Below, one piece after another: positions 1 through 9,900 of a stretch of DNA of 64,000 nt. The stretch spans positions 1 to 64,000 of the forward strand of contig NZ_JAPCKI010000012.1 of NCBI RefSeq assembly GCF_028680575.1, read 5' to 3'. This stretch comes from Acidovorax benzenivorans (lineage in GTDB: Bacteria > Pseudomonadota > Gammaproteobacteria > Burkholderiales > Burkholderiaceae_C). Each line of letters starts with the position of its first letter. The stretch's first letter is position 1. The translations under genes and the position numbers were made by a program. The notes below the pieces were generated by a model that ran no database searches, had not been told where the DNA came from, and saw nothing but the letters and a program-made list of their open reading frames with translations.

Positions 1-2135
1 CCCAGGGTGTCGTTCAAGTCTTTGAAGTTATCCAGGTCGATGAACAGCAGGGCGCCGAGGTTCTTGCTGCGCTGGCAGGCGGCGATGGAGCGTTGCAGGC
101 GATCGAGCAGCAGGCGCCGGTTGGGCAAACCCGTGAGCGCGTCAAAGAAGGCCAGGCGTTCGATCTCCTGTTCTGCTCGCTTGCGGTCTGTGATGTCACG
201 GCACACGCCCAGCAGGCCGGTCACGCCGCCATGCAGGTCGCGGATGGGCGTCTTGATGGTCTCGAACTGGCCCTGGTAGCCGTCGTCGGCAAAGGTGAGC
301 GTCTCTTCATACACCACAGGCTGCCAAGCCTGCATGGCGCGCTGGTCGTACTTGCGAAAGCGCTCAGCGTCGGCAGGAGGGAAAAGGTCGTAGTCATTGC
401 ATCCCACAATCAGTCGCTCGGGCCTACCCGCAAACCGCTCGCACACCGGGTTCGCCGATAGGTACACCCCGTTGGCGTCCTTCAGAAACACCATGTCGGG
501 CATGGCGTTGACCACGCTGGCCAGGTGCGCCTTTTGCTGCGCCAGCTCCTGTTCGATGCGTTTGAGGGCCGTCAGATCGTAAGCAAACAACACCACGGCC
601 GCCACCCCTTGCGCGGTGACACTTTCTGGCGCGATGGTGGTGTGGCGAAACTGCGTGCCATCAGGGCCATCGATGCGGTTTTCAAACACTGCTGTCTCGC
701 CCGCAAAGGCTTTGTCCAGGTGCGGCTTGATGCGCGCAAACACTTCGGGCGGAATCACATCCTGGAGCCGCTGCCCTTCCAGGTCCTGCGGCGTGGTGAA
801 CAACCAGAGTGCCTGCTGTTCGTTGACGTACAACACGCGCAAATCCCGATCAATCCGCGACACACCGCCCGGCACATGGCGCAGTGTGTTGGCCATGAGC
901 GCTTGTTGGGCGTGTGCGGCCTCTTCAGCCTGGTGGTGGGCGGTGATGTCGGTTTGCACGCCGTCCCACAGCACGCGTCCATCCTGCAACCGGCGCGGTG
1001 ACGAACTCAGGTGCATCCAGCGCACCTGGCCGTCGGTGCGCCGCAACCGAAAGACCGCCTCCAGACTGGTCATGGACAGGTAGGACTGACGTTCGGCCTG
1101 GCGCAAGCGATCAATGTCCTCCGGGAGGATCTGCCGGTACAGCACGCGTGGGTCCTGCAGCACGTCTTCGACACTCACCCCGTTGAGCCGCTCGATGGCT
1201 TCGCCCATGTGCACAAAGTGCACCCGGCCATCTAGTTCGCGCACGACCTGGAACAACACGCTGTGCGGCAGGTTGCGCCCCAGCAACGACAAGCGGCCCT
1301 CGCTCTCTCGCAAACGGCTCTCGGCCTCCTGAATGCGCGCAAAGGGGCGGCGGATGCCCGCGTCAAACACCGCCTGGTACAGCAGTGCGTAGGCTACCAC
1401 CCGAAAGCCATGGGCCAGCACCCCACCCAGCGTCGAATGTCCGCCCAGCACGCCCACAGTAACCTCGCCGCACACAAACGCCCCTGCCGCCCAGGCAAAC
1501 AGGCGCTCGCGCGGGGCCGCATCGTGGCGGCTGCGGCGATGCAACAACACCGCGCTGGCGGCCAGCGCCAGGGCGAGCACCACGGCCACCACTTGGCGTA
1601 AGGCGCCGTCGGCGGCATGGGCAAACCACTGCGGAAGCGGCCCCAGCAACGAGCCTGCCAGCACCAGCGTGATGGCCCCCGCCACGCCCAGCCAGGCGCG
1701 GGCCGGGCCGGGGGCCGACAAGCGTGTGGCGGTGAGCCCCAAAGTCAGGACTTCGGCCACACGCGCCCAACTGCTCAACCACAACGACATATCGGCACTG
1801 CCCGAGGACATGTGCACAGGGCCGGAATGCACCAGCATCGCGTGCAGAAAATTGCAGGCCGCCGCCACGCCAAAACCCCCCACCAGCACATTGGCGCGCG
1901 CCTGCTCCTGCGCCTCCAGGGCATGCATAGACACCGACACCACCAGCAGCCCCAGCAGCACCGCCACCAGCTCCAGAAACGGCTCCAGCCCCTGCTGGGC
2001 ACCAGCCCCGTCGCCCATCATTTGCGCCAGCGGCACCACGACCAACGCCAGCACTGCCACCACCAGCACCACGGTGATGGCGGGCGCATCCAACCAAGGC
2101 ATGCGCACTGCCGAAGATCTGTTGGGAGGGGGCAT
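1..2135 (-). CDS. Sensor diguanylate cyclase (MASE3-PAS-GGDEF), 3' end cut by window edge
   Basis: Membrane-bound signalling enzyme expected to make cyclic di-GMP from two GTP. Reading leftward, the protein opens with about eight hydrophobic segments resembling a MASE3 sensor (for example the stretch around MHALEAQEQ). Three PAS/PAC-like modules follow (signatures VRWMHLSSSPRR, VLYVNEQQALW and VYLSANPVCERF). The linker FFDALTGLPNRR and the opening of the GGDEF domain, FIDLDNFKDLNDTLG, come last. The GGDEF signature and active site lie beyond position 1, so catalytic competence, and any EAL domain after it, cannot be judged. The start is uncertain: ATG at 2135 and ATG at 2102 are both possible, and neither has a strong ribosome site. 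It follows acnA in the same direction, but a terminator separates them. The signal sensed is unknown. Confidence 0.85.
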   Translation of the reverse strand, partial: MPPPNRSSAVRMPWLDAPAITVVLVVAVLALVVVPLAQMMGDGAGAQQGLEPFLELVAVLLGLLVVSVSMHALEAQEQARANVLVGGFGVAAACNFLHAMLVHSGPVHMSSGSADMSLWLSSWARVAEVLTLGLTATRLSAPGPARAWLGVAGAITLVLAGSLLGPLPQWFAHAADGALRQVVAVVLALALAASAVLLHRRSRHDAAPRERLFAWAAGAFVCGEVTVGVLGGHSTLGGVLAHGFRVVAYALLYQAVFDAGIRRPFARIQEAESRLRESEGRLSLLGRNLPHSVLFQVVRELDGRVHFVHMGEAIERLNGVSVEDVLQDPRVLYRQILPEDIDRLRQAERQSYLSMTSLEAVFRLRRTDGQVRWMHLSSSPRRLQDGRVLWDGVQTDITAHHQAEEAAHAQQALMANTLRHVPGGVSRIDRDLRVLYVNEQQALWLFTTPQDLEGQRLQDVIPPEVFARIKPHLDKAFAGETAVFENRIDGPDGTQFRHTTIAPESVTAQGVAAVVLFAYDLTALKRIEQELAQQKAHLASVVNAMPDMVFLKDANGVYLSANPVCERFAGRPERLIVGCNDYDLFPPADAERFRKYDQRAMQAWQPVVYEETLTFADDGYQGQFETIKTPIRDLHGGVTGLLGVCRDITDRKRAEQEIERLAFFDALTGLPNRRLLLDRLQRSIAACQRSKNLGALLFIDLDNFKDLNDTL

Positions 2136-2228
2136 GGGCAAAAGGGTGAAAGGCAGTGCCAGCAAAATGGCCGCACAACGCCACAAGTGTATCGACGCGT
2201 AAGGAAATGACCAGAGCGCCCGCCCCAT

Positions 2229-2251
2229 GAAAAACGGGGCCGAAGCCCCGT
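2229..2251 (-). terminator. Rho-independent terminator after acnA
   Basis: Read leftward, the stem ACGGGGC and GCCCCGT closes on a TTCG tetraloop and is followed at once by a run of five T. It lies about 95 bases past the acnA stop and before the cyclase start, so it should insulate the two genes. Confidence 0.8.
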
Positions 2252-2344
2252 CTGGGATAGCCTGGGACGGCGGTACACCCCGGCGTTGCGCGCACGCATC
2301 AGCGCAGGGCGCGACGCAGTGCTGCAGGAGGGTGCAGCGCGCCC

Positions 2345-5251
2345 TCAACCCTCCAGCAGTTGGCGCAGCACAAAGGGCAAGATGCCTCCGGCCTGGTAGT
2401 AGTCCACCTCGATGGGCGTGTCGATGCGCAGGGTTACCGTCACCTCCTGGCGTGTGCCGTCGGCACGGTGGATGACCAGCTTCGCGTCGCTCTGCGGGGT
2501 GAGTGCGGCGTCGGGCACCACGTCAATCACCTCGTTGCCCGTCAGGCCCAGGGCCTCCCACGAGTCGCCCGCCTTGAACTGCAGCGGCAGCACGCCCATA
2601 CCTACCAGGTTGGACCGGTGGATGCGCTCAAAGCTGCGCGCCACCACAGCCTTGATGCCCAAGAGCTGCGTGCCCTTGGCGGCCCAGTCGCGACTGGAGC
2701 CTGTGCCGTACTCTTCCCCCGCAAAAATCACGGTGGGCGTGCTCTGCGCCATGTACTGCATGGCCGCGTCAAAGATGAACATCTTCTCGCCCTGCAGTGC
2801 ACCCTCGTTCTGGAACACCGTCACACCCCCCTCCTCGCGCGAGCCATCGGCGGTGGCCGGGATCATCAGGTTCTTGATGCGCACATTGGCAAAGGTGCCA
2901 CGCATCATCACGTCATGGTTGCCCCGGCGAGCGCCGTAGCTGTTGAAGTCCGCCTTTTGCACGCCGTGCTGCAGCAGCCACTGGCCTGCGGGTGAGCTCT
3001 CCTTGATGGAGCCTGCGGGCGAGATGTGGTCCGTGGTGATGGAATCGCCAAACAGCGCCATGATGCGCGCCCCCTGCACCGTCGACACCGCCGCCGCGCC
3101 CTTGTCGAGCGCGAACTGGGCAAAAAACGGCGGCTCGGCAATGTAGGTGCTGGCGGGCCAGGTATAGGCCGTGCCACTCACGCCCTTGATCTTTTCCCAC
3201 AGCTTTCCGGGGTCGGTGGCCACCTTGGCGTAGTTCTCGCGGAAGGCCTTGCCGTTCATCGCGAATTGGAGCAGGGCGTGGACTTCGTCGCTGGTGGGCC
3301 AGATGTCGCCCAGGTAGATGTCTTTGCCGCCCTTGCCCTTGCCCACGGGTTCGGTCATCAGGTCCTTGAGTACCGTGCCCGCAATGGCATACGCCACCAC
3401 CAGCGGCGGGCTGGCCAAAAAATTGGCCTTGAGGTTGGGATGAATGCGCGCCTCGAAGTTGCGGTTGCCCGACAGCACGGCCGCACAGACCAGGTCGTTG
3501 CTAGTGATGACCTCGTTCAACTCAGGCGTGAGGTCGCCCGCGTTGCCGATGCAGGTGGTGCAGCCGTAGCCCGCCAGCGCAAAGCCCAGCTTTTCCAGAT
3601 AAGGCAACAGCCCGGTCTGCGTGAGGTATTCGGTGACGATGCGCGAGCCGGGCGCCAGCGAGGTCTTGATGTGCGGTTGCACCTTGAGGCCCGCCTCCAC
3701 CGCCTTCTTGGCCAAGAGGCCTGCGGCCAGCAACACGCTGGGGTTGCTGGTGTTGGTGCAGCTGGTGATGGCGGCAATCAACACGTCGCCATTGCCCACG
3801 GTGGGGTCGGCCCCTTTGGTGGGCAGCGTGGCCAGGCGGGCTTCGTCGTGCGCAGTGGCCAGTGCAGGTTTGTTGGCCTCCATCTCCACCACCGAGCGCG
3901 GAGCGCCGACCGGCGTGGGCTTGCCGTCTGGCGTGGCCTCTTCGGCCACAGCTTCGCCATGGCGGTGGATGTGATGGCGCGTGTGCAGCAGTTCGGCCGG
4001 GCGGTTGAAGCCATTTTGTGCATTGGGCTTGCTGAACAGGTCGGCAAACTGGCTGCTGACCTTGCCCAGTTCGATGCGGTCTTGCGGGCGCTTGGGGCCC
4101 GCAAGGCTGGGGGTGACGCTGCCGAGATCGAGCTTGACGACCTGCGAGTAATCCACCTCACCGGCCAGCGGCACGCCAAACAGCCCCTGGGCCTTGAAGT
4201 AGGCCTCGAAGGCTTCGATTTCGCCCTTGGTACGGCCCGTGCCCTTGAAGTAGTCGATGGTCTTTTCGTCCACCGGGAAGAAACCCATGGTGGCGCCGTA
4301 TTCGGGCGCCATGTTGCCGATGGTGGCGCGGTCGGGCAGCGCCAGGGTACGCGTGCCTTCGCCAAAGAACTCGACAAACTTGCCCACCACCTTGTGCTGG
4401 CGCAGCAGCTCGGTCACCGTCAGCACCAGGTCGGTGGCGGTCACGCCTTCGCGCAGTTGGCCGGTCATCTCAAAGCCCACCACATCGGGCGTGAGGAAAT
4501 ACACCGGCTGGCCCAGCATGGCGGCCTCGGCTTCGATGCCGCCCACGCCCCAGCCCACCACGCCAATGCCGTTGATCATGGTGGTGTGGCTGTCGGTGCC
4601 CACCAGGGTGTCGGGGTAGTACACGCCGTCCTTGCGCTTGTGCACGCCACGCGCCAGGTATTCGAGGTTGACCTGGTGCACGATGCCAAAGCCCGGGGGC
4701 ACCACGCCAAAGGTGTCAAAGGCCTGCATGCCCCACTTCATGAACTCGTAGCGCTCTTTGTTGCGCTGAAATTCGAGCTTCATGTTCAGGTCGAGCGAAT
4801 TTTTCTTGCCGTAGTGGTCGACCATGATGGAGTGGTCCACCACCAAGTCCACAGGCACGAGTGGTTCGATTTTCTTGGGATTCTTGCCGAGCTTGGCGGC
4901 CACGCTGCGCATGGCAGCCAGGTCGGCCAACAGTGGCACGCCGGTGAAGTCCTGCAGCACCACGCGCGAGACAACAAACGGGATCTCGTCGGTGCGCACG
5001 GCATTCGGCACCCAGTGCGCGAGCTGCTGCACATGTTCGGCCGTGACCTTGCGGCCATCGCAGTTGCGCAGCACCGATTCGAGCACGATGCGGATCGACA
5101 CCGGCAGGCGCTGGATCTGCGGGAACTGCTTGGCCAGCGCGGGCAGCGAGTAGAACTGCCCTGCTTTGCCAGACGCTGTCTTGAAGCTCTTGAGGGTGTT
5201 GGCAAACGCGTGGCGGGCGGGCTTGGGCGACAACTTGCGTGATACGGCCAT
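2345..5251 (-). CDS. acnA: Aconitate hydratase A (968 aa)
   Basis: TCA-cycle enzyme interconverting citrate and isocitrate through cis-aconitate with a 4Fe-4S cluster, cytoplasmic. It is an AcnA/IRP-type protein. The three cluster cysteines are visible at about C498 (ITSCTN), C564 and C567 ([10 protein letters not shown]). The C-terminal swivel domain carries the [10 protein letters not shown] substrate loop. At 968 residues it is longer than the roughly 890 of E. coli AcnA. The extra length is mainly a His/Glu/Pro-rich insert just before residue 498 (around [17 protein letters not shown]). The start at 5251 is chosen because AGGAG sits six bases upstream; the reading frame stays open further upstream, but that stretch runs into an intergenic repeat. 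It stands alone with its own terminator. Confidence 0.96.
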   Translation of the reverse strand: MAVSRKLSPKPARHAFANTLKSFKTASGKAGQFYSLPALAKQFPQIQRLPVSIRIVLESVLRNCDGRKVTAEHVQQLAHWVPNAVRTDEIPFVVSRVVLQDFTGVPLLADLAAMRSVAAKLGKNPKKIEPLVPVDLVVDHSIMVDHYGKKNSLDLNMKLEFQRNKERYEFMKWGMQAFDTFGVVPPGFGIVHQVNLEYLARGVHKRKDGVYYPDTLVGTDSHTTMINGIGVVGWGVGGIEAEAAMLGQPVYFLTPDVVGFEMTGQLREGVTATDLVLTVTELLRQHKVVGKFVEFFGEGTRTLALPDRATIGNMAPEYGATMGFFPVDEKTIDYFKGTGRTKGEIEAFEAYFKAQGLFGVPLAGEVDYSQVVKLDLGSVTPSLAGPKRPQDRIELGKVSSQFADLFSKPNAQNGFNRPAELLHTRHHIHRHGEAVAEEATPDGKPTPVGAPRSVVEMEANKPALATAHDEARLATLPTKGADPTVGNGDVLIAAITSCTNTSNPSVLLAAGLLAKKAVEAGLKVQPHIKTSLAPGSRIVTEYLTQTGLLPYLEKLGFALAGYGCTTCIGNAGDLTPELNEVITSNDLVCAAVLSGNRNFEARIHPNLKANFLASPPLVVAYAIAGTVLKDLMTEPVGKGKGGKDIYLGDIWPTSDEVHALLQFAMNGKAFRENYAKVATDPGKLWEKIKGVSGTAYTWPASTYIAEPPFFAQFALDKGAAAVSTVQGARIMALFGDSITTDHISPAGSIKESSPAGQWLLQHGVQKADFNSYGARRGNHDVMMRGTFANVRIKNLMIPATADGSREEGGVTVFQNEGALQGEKMFIFDAAMQYMAQSTPTVIFAGEEYGTGSSRDWAAKGTQLLGIKAVVARSFERIHRSNLVGMGVLPLQFKAGDSWEALGLTGNEVIDVVPDAALTPQSDAKLVIHRADGTRQEVTVTLRIDTPIEVDYYQAGGILPFVLRQLLEG

Positions 5252-5392
5252 GGCGAACTCCTGTGAAAGGCAACAAGGCCTATTCTGGCAGTCCTGCATG
5301 ACGATGCAATCGTGGGGCCATGCAAGCCCGGCCCCAAGCCCATGCGGCGCGGTGGGGGCGCTCAGCCCACGCCGCCCGCATCCAGAATCCGC

Positions 5393-5443
5393 ATCAAAAC
5401 CGCCCTTAGCGCTTGTTGTATAAGCGCATATAGCTATATATTT
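5393..5443. repeat. Dispersed AGCGCTT-type repeat, copy 1 (degenerate)
   Basis: It contains the paired cores TAGCGCTTG and ATAAGCGC followed by TAGCTATA. This is the same architecture as the clean copy at 13085-13138, with a more diverged tail. It lies between the acnA promoter side and the stop of the small membrane protein gene. Confidence 0.6.
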
Positions 5444-5465
5444 AGGAGCAATCAGCAGCGACCCA

Positions 5466-5873
5466 TCAAGCTGCGGCCCAGGTAGGCAGGCGGAGCACCC
5501 CCATCCACTGCAGCTCGGCAATGAGTGCCACCGACACCACGTGCACCACCAAGTACGCCTGGCCCAGGAACGTGGGTGCCACGGCGTTACCCAGCAGCAG
5601 CGCCAGGCTGGCCAGCGCCCAGGCAAAGTTGCCCACGATCAGCACCCACAGCCAGCCACGCGGCATGGGCTCGGACCGCGCAACCGCAATGGCTATGGCG
5701 GCGTAGCCGAGCAGCATGGCGCCCGTCACCTGCAGCAGCCCCGGCGACAGACCGAGCGACTCGGCGAGGGGCTCGGTCAGCAGCAGATGCAGGGCACCGA
5801 GCAGAACCCCCGTGGAGGCGTCAAACCAGACCACGGCGCGCAGGAATCGGGGGGAGGACATCAGCTTGAACAT
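5466..5873 (-). CDS. Small integral membrane protein, function unknown (135 aa)
   Basis: I do not recognise a named function. The protein is almost entirely hydrophobic, with about four predicted membrane segments (around residues 18-34, 44-63, 73-95 and 100-122) and a short basic N-terminus. No catalytic or metal-binding motif is visible. It is divergent from the XRE regulator gene, whose start is about 115 bases away. That spacing suggests the regulator may control it, which is inference from layout only. The start at 5873 has AAGGAGTT a few bases upstream on the coding strand, a good ribosome site. Confidence 0.7.
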   Translation of the reverse strand: MFKLMSSPRFLRAVVWFDASTGVLLGALHLLLTEPLAESLGLSPGLLQVTGAMLLGYAAIAIAVARSEPMPRGWLWVLIVGNFAWALASLALLLGNAVAPTFLGQAYLVVHVVSVALIAELQWMGVLRLPTWAAA

Positions 5874-5987
5874 GGAAAACTCCTTGGTTGAGGAAGAAAG
5901 AAGGCTCCATCGTTCCCGCCACGGCGCACCGCGTCGATGACCTGCCAGGTAATGGCCCGTGTGCGGTTAGCGCCTAGGATGGCGGCC

Positions 5988-6860
5988 ATGACCTCCACCG
6001 CACCGTCCTCCCACCGCTCCCCGCGCCATCCTTTGCCGCACCGCGCGGCACCGGCGGGGCCCACCTCGTTTGGCGACCACCTGCGCACCTGGCGCCAGCA
6101 GCGGCACCTGAGCCAGCTGGAGCTGGCCGACGAGGCGGACATCTCCACGCGCCACGTGAGCTTCATGGAAACCGGCCGCACCAACCCCAGCCGCGACATG
6201 GTGCTGCGCCTGTGCGAGCGCCTGGCCATCCCGCTGCGCGAGCGCAACGCCCTGCTGGTCGCTGCAGGCTACGCCCCTATGTACCGCGAACGCGCGCTGG
6301 ACGACCCAGCACTGGCGGCAGCGCGCCAGGCGGTGGAGTTGGTCCTTAAAGGGCATGAGCCTTGCCCCGCCATTGCGCTGGACCGCTGCTGGAACGTCAT
6401 GGCCGCCAACCGCGCCGCGCAGGCCTTGTTGGCCGCGCATGTGAGCCCCGAACTGCTCGCGCCCCCCGTCAACGTGTTCCGCCTGAGCCTGCACCCACAG
6501 GGCCTGGCATCACGCATTGCCAATCTGGCGCAATGGCGCCACCACCTTTTCGAGCGCCTTCGCCAGCAGATTCAAGCCACGGCCGACCCGGCATTGCTCG
6601 CATTGCAAAGCGAATTGCTGGAATACCCCGTCCCCGATGAATCCGCCCCACTCGTCATGGAGGGAGAAATGCTGGGCGTGGTGATGCCCTTTTGTTTTGA
6701 GAGCGTGCACGGCATGCTGTCACTCATCAGCACCACCACGATATTCGGCACCCCGGTGGACGTGACGCTGCAGGAGCTGGCGGTGGAATCGTTTTTCCCG
6801 GCCGATGCATTTACTGCCCAGGTACTGCGGGAGATGGCGCAACAATATGGCGCTGATTGA
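5988..6860 (+). CDS. XRE-family transcriptional regulator with MmyB-like C-terminal domain (290 aa)
   Basis: DNA-binding regulator. An N-terminal helix-turn-helix of the Cro/cI type is clear (LRTWRQQRHLSQLELADEAD, then STRHVSFMETGRTNPSRDMV). The remaining 200 residues match the MmyB-like ligand-binding region, with the typical LDRCWNVMAANRAAQALL stretch. Such regulators are usually found divergent from the gene they control, as here with the small membrane protein at 5466-5873. The start at 5988 (MTSTAP) is preferred over ATG at 5937 because the HTH follows at a normal distance; neither start has a strong ribosome site. The ligand is unknown. Confidence 0.85.
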   Translation: MTSTAPSSHRSPRHPLPHRAAPAGPTSFGDHLRTWRQQRHLSQLELADEADISTRHVSFMETGRTNPSRDMVLRLCERLAIPLRERNALLVAAGYAPMYRERALDDPALAAARQAVELVLKGHEPCPAIALDRCWNVMAANRAAQALLAAHVSPELLAPPVNVFRLSLHPQGLASRIANLAQWRHHLFERLRQQIQATADPALLALQSELLEYPVPDESAPLVMEGEMLGVVMPFCFESVHGMLSLISTTTIFGTPVDVTLQELAVESFFPADAFTAQVLREMAQQYGAD

Positions 6861-7050
6861 CCACCCGTGGGTTCACCAACCACACGCCTACGGCGGTTTT
6901 GGTGCCATGACCCGCCGCAGGCCTGGACGCCGTGTTTTCGATAACCACCCATTGAATGCTGGGTGTGGATTTCTTGCCGCCAGCGTCAGGTGCAGACGCT
7001 TCAGATACCAAGTCCGGCGTGGCACCCCTTCACCGAATGCGGGGCGGCAC

Positions 7051-7082
7051 AAAAAAATAGCCCGCAACGGCGGGCTATTTTT
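7051..7082. terminator. Bidirectional rho-independent terminator
   Basis: A perfect stem of AATAGCCCGC and GCGGGCTATT closes on a short AACG loop, flanked by an A-run on the left and a T-run on the right. It lies between the converging XRE regulator and H-NS-like genes and can stop transcription from both sides. Confidence 0.85.
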
Positions 7083-7106
7083 CGAACACAGCGAATACTG
7101 GGTTTT

Positions 7107-7409
7107 TCAGATGGCGAACTTTTCGCGGTTTTCGTTCTGAATCCACTTGGGAGCCTTGCCACGGCCGGTCCAGGTCTGGCCGGTAGCTGGGTCACGGTAC
7201 TTGGGGGCCACCTTGGTGCCTGCGGTAGAGCTACGGCCGGGTTTGCCTGCCGCCCGGCCCGCAGGGAACACGTCTTGAGCGGTCAGACCATATTCGGCCA
7301 CCAGGGCGCGCACTTGGGCTACAGCGTCCGACAATTCTCGGCGACGGGCTTCGCTGATTTGTTGCTCAAGCGCTTCACGCTGCTTCAAAAGTTCTTTGTA
7401 GCTGGTCAT
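7107..7409 (-). CDS. H-NS histone-like nucleoid protein (100 aa)
   Basis: Nucleoid-associated DNA-binding protein expected to silence AT-rich or horizontally acquired DNA. Residues about 1-45 form a coiled-coil oligomerisation segment (LLKQREALEQQISEARRREL). The C-terminal 35 residues carry the H-NS family DNA-binding motif, here KYRDPATGQTWTGRGKAPKW, which fits the AT-hook-like loop of betaproteobacterial H-NS proteins. The start at 7409 (MTSYKELL) is preferred over an upstream in-frame start because the family begins at this point. It is a single gene ending at the bidirectional terminator. An AT-rich leader with a TATAAT hexamer lies upstream. Confidence 0.9.
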   Translation of the reverse strand: MTSYKELLKQREALEQQISEARRRELSDAVAQVRALVAEYGLTAQDVFPAGRAAGKPGRSSTAGTKVAPKYRDPATGQTWTGRGKAPKWIQNENREKFAI

Positions 7410-7982
7410 AGTGTCTGAATAGGGAAATGAGGTTGGAGACAACCCGATTATATGGATAACCGCCCGCCGCACACGCTTTAAGCATTTTTTGCATTAAGAA
7501 ACCACAAAATTTTGGCAGGGGCATATTCATCAACAGTCATCAGCCCATAGCCCAAGAGTTCGCTACCACCCAAAAGGCTCGTTCGGACTGCGCGAATACC
7601 CCGGCCAATGCGTTTTGCCCTCCAGGACCTGCACCTCGAATAACGGGCCGACACACAGTTGGCCCGCCTATGGCCGGTAAATGGCCCGTTTCTGCCATCA
7701 AAATACCATCGAGGTTGTTATAGCGGCCTCACTCCTCGCCGAGCAGGTACCAAATATCCCGACGCACCCTGCGTCGAGAACGACAGCCACCGCAGGGAAA
7801 GACTTGGTCACGCAGGGCATAGATCAAGCTACCGGGCGGAACAGAGCCTCCGGGCAAAACGGCCCGATGTTTTGGGGCGCCAGCTCGCCAAACTCGATAG
7901 CGACCCATGTGATGGCAGGGCCGACAGCGCGATCAGCAGAAAATCCACGCTTCACTCAATAAGAACCCGTTCAAAGACCACC
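7410..7982. other. Long non-coding interval between the H-NS-like gene and apaH
   Basis: These 573 bases hold no reading frame I would call a gene; the longest frames have no ribosome site and no recognisable protein. The left 100 bases are AT-rich. Further right there is an inverted repeat, AACGGGCC at 7642-7649 and GGCCCGTT at 7683-7690, with GGCC-rich sequence between. A small RNA or a long apaH leader is possible, but nothing here lets me name one. Confidence 0.4.
7447..7452 (-). promoter_or_regulatory. Candidate -10 box for the H-NS-like gene
   Basis: Read leftward, a perfect TATAAT lies 37 bases before the start codon, in an otherwise GC-rich strip. No convincing -35 hexamer sits at 16-18 bases, so this is only a partial promoter call. 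Confidence 0.4.
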
Positions 7983-8825
7983 ATGGCAATTTATTGCATC
8001 GGCGACATCCAGGGCTGCGACGCCGCACTGGGCCGCCTGCTGGACACCATCGGCTTTTCTGCCAGCCGCGACACGGTCTACCTGCTGGGCGACCTCGTCA
8101 ACCGAGGGCCCGACTCGGCCGCTGTGCTGCGCCGCTGCATGCGCCATGGCGACGCCATCCGCTGCCTGCTGGGCAACCACGACCTGCACCTGCTGGCCGC
8201 CGCGCACGGTGCGCGCAAGCCCTCGCGGCGCGACACGCTGGGCATGGTGCTGGACGCCCCCGACCGCGCTGTGCTGCTCGACTGGGTGCGCCAGCAGCCC
8301 CTGGCCCGCGCCCACACGCATGCCGGGCAGACGCTGCTGATGGTGCATGCCGGTGCGCTGCCCGCCTGGTCTGCCGCAGAGACCCTGGGATACGCAGACG
8401 AAGTGCATGCGGTATTGCGCGGCCCCAATCTGCCCGATTTTCTGCACGCGATGTACGGCAACACCCCCGACCACTGGCGCGACGACCTGACCGGCACAGA
8501 TCGCCTGCGGGTGATCGTGAATGCGCTCACCCGGCTGCGTTTTTGCTCGACCGACGGCGTGATGGATTTTGAAAGCACCGAAAGCGCCAGCGCCGCCCCT
8601 CCCGGCCTCATGCCCTGGTTCGACGTGCCAGGGCGGCGCACAGCCGGTACGTTGATGGCCTTCGGCCACTGGTCCACGCTGGGCTGGCTCAATCGCTGCG
8701 ATCTGCTCGGGCTGGACACGGGCTGCGTGTGGGGCGGCTGCCTGAGCGCCGTGCGCTTTGGCGCAACGCTGGCCGAACGCGAGCTGCTGCAAGTGCATTG
8801 CGAACAGGCCCAGGCCCTGGGCTGA
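7983..8825 (+). CDS. apaH: Bis(5'-nucleosyl)-tetraphosphatase, symmetrical (280 aa)
   Basis: Metallophosphatase that splits diadenosine tetraphosphate into two ADP, cytoplasmic; it also removes Np4 caps from RNA in enterobacteria. The metallophosphoesterase signatures occur in order near the N-terminus: GDIQGC, GDLVNRGP and GNHD, with later His motifs (MVHAG and FGHWSTLGW). The C-terminal LGLDTGCVWGG is typical of ApaH. Length matches the family. The start at 7983 (MAIYCIGDIQG) gives the normal N-terminus; the frame stays open upstream without a sensible start. It converges on the apbE gene with only 16 bases between them and no terminator visible. Confidence 0.96.
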   Translation: MAIYCIGDIQGCDAALGRLLDTIGFSASRDTVYLLGDLVNRGPDSAAVLRRCMRHGDAIRCLLGNHDLHLLAAAHGARKPSRRDTLGMVLDAPDRAVLLDWVRQQPLARAHTHAGQTLLMVHAGALPAWSAAETLGYADEVHAVLRGPNLPDFLHAMYGNTPDHWRDDLTGTDRLRVIVNALTRLRFCSTDGVMDFESTESASAAPPGLMPWFDVPGRRTAGTLMAFGHWSTLGWLNRCDLLGLDTGCVWGGCLSAVRFGATLAERELLQVHCEQAQALG

Positions 8826-8841
8826 ATAAACCGCAGCAGGT

Positions 8842-9888
8842 TTAGGACGGCACAGGCTCCAGCAGGGCCGACATGGCGGTGGACTGCCAGACACCACCGT
8901 CCTGCCCGGCAATCAGCACCGCCAGCCCCGGCCTGCGCTGCGCCAGTGCCCTGCCCGCCTGCGGGCCCTGCACCATCAGCGCGGCGCCCAGACCGTTGAC
9001 AGCCGCCACATCCCGCGCCACCAGGCTCACGCCATGCACGCCCGATGCCGGGCGCCCTGTGCGCGGATTGAGCACATGGTGCTGGCGCTGGCCTTCGTGG
9101 AAGAAAAACCGTTCATAGTCGCCCGACGAGGCCACCACACCAGCGCCCGCCACGGCCACCACACCCAGCAGACGCTCGGGGGAGCGCGGGTCGCGCAGCC
9201 CGACACGCCAGGGTCGGCCTTGCCACAGACCTTGGGTCAGCACATCGCCACCGCCATTGATCATGGCGTTCTCGACTCCCTCAGAGCGCAGCATGTTCAT
9301 GCCGGCTTCCAGGATCGGAAGTTTGGCGATGCCGCCCAGGTCCAGCGCCATGCCCTGGCGGGCCAGGAAGGCAGTGCCTGCTGCCACGTCCAGCACCAGG
9401 CTGCGGGCATCCACCAGCGGCAGTTGCCGCGCGATTTCGCTGGCGCCGGGCACCACCTTTTCGCCCGGGCCAAAGTTCCAGGACTTGAAAGCACCCACAG
9501 TCACATCAAAGGCACCACGGCTTGTTGCCGAGACACGCTGTGCGCTCTGCAGCACCGCCATGACCTCGGCCGGAACCACCACCGGCGTCACGCCCGCCGC
9601 CAGGTTGATGCGACTGACCACGCTGCGTGGCTGGTAGCGGCTCATGAGCGCCTCCAGCCTCTGCATCTCTGCATAGGCCCGGTCCATGGCGCGGCGCAGC
9701 AGGGGCCCATCGACACCCTCCACCGCCATATCCACCTGCGTGCCCATCAGGGGGCGCGAACTGCGTTCAGACACCACCCGTGCGCCCGCTACCGCGTCAA
9801 CACCCCAGACCGCGCCACCCAGCAAGGGCAGCGCCATCACCATGCGACGGCGCAACAGGCCGTGCGGGCGCAGAGAAGCTTGCTGCAT
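8842..9888 (-). CDS. apbE: FAD:protein FMN transferase, ApbE/NosX family (348 aa)
   Basis: Periplasmic enzyme that attaches FMN covalently to a Thr of target proteins, using FAD. An Arg-rich N-terminus followed by a hydrophobic stretch (residues about 13-33) is a signal sequence, possibly Tat. The ApbE core is clear: RPLMGTQVDMAVEG, LDLGGIAKLPILEAG, NAMINGGGDVLTQG, ASSGDYERFF and HHVLNPRTGRP. It starts 12 bases after the cytochrome c stop, with GGAGG five bases before ATG. In this nos island the obvious substrate is NosR, which carries the flavinylation motif. It is therefore the functional counterpart of NosX, an inference from context. Confidence 0.93.
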   Translation of the reverse strand: MQQASLRPHGLLRRRMVMALPLLGGAVWGVDAVAGARVVSERSSRPLMGTQVDMAVEGVDGPLLRRAMDRAYAEMQRLEALMSRYQPRSVVSRINLAAGVTPVVVPAEVMAVLQSAQRVSATSRGAFDVTVGAFKSWNFGPGEKVVPGASEIARQLPLVDARSLVLDVAAGTAFLARQGMALDLGGIAKLPILEAGMNMLRSEGVENAMINGGGDVLTQGLWQGRPWRVGLRDPRSPERLLGVVAVAGAGVVASSGDYERFFFHEGQRQHHVLNPRTGRPASGVHGVSLVARDVAAVNGLGAALMVQGPQAGRALAQRRPGLAVLIAGQDGGVWQSTAMSALLEPVPS

Positions 9889-9900
9889 GGCGCCTCCCGC

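Noticed and set aside
1..2135. Frameshifted or broken cyclase gene
   Set aside because: A single leftward frame reads from 2135 to the window edge through all PAS modules without a stop; it is only cut by the edge.
3026..5242. 738-codon open frame antisense to acnA
   Set aside because: A shadow of the GC-rich acnA codon pattern on the other strand. It is His/Gly/Ala-rich and matches no family, while acnA is fully conserved.
5252..5626. N-terminal extension of aconitase by about 125 residues
   Set aside because: The frame is open but passes through a dispersed repeat and the next gene's coding region. A good ribosome site precedes ATG 5251, and family members begin there.
7659..7982. ApaH N-terminal extension or a separate 93-residue protein
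   Set aside because: No ribosome site, no domain and atypical composition; ApaH starts at its conserved MAIYCIGDIQG.
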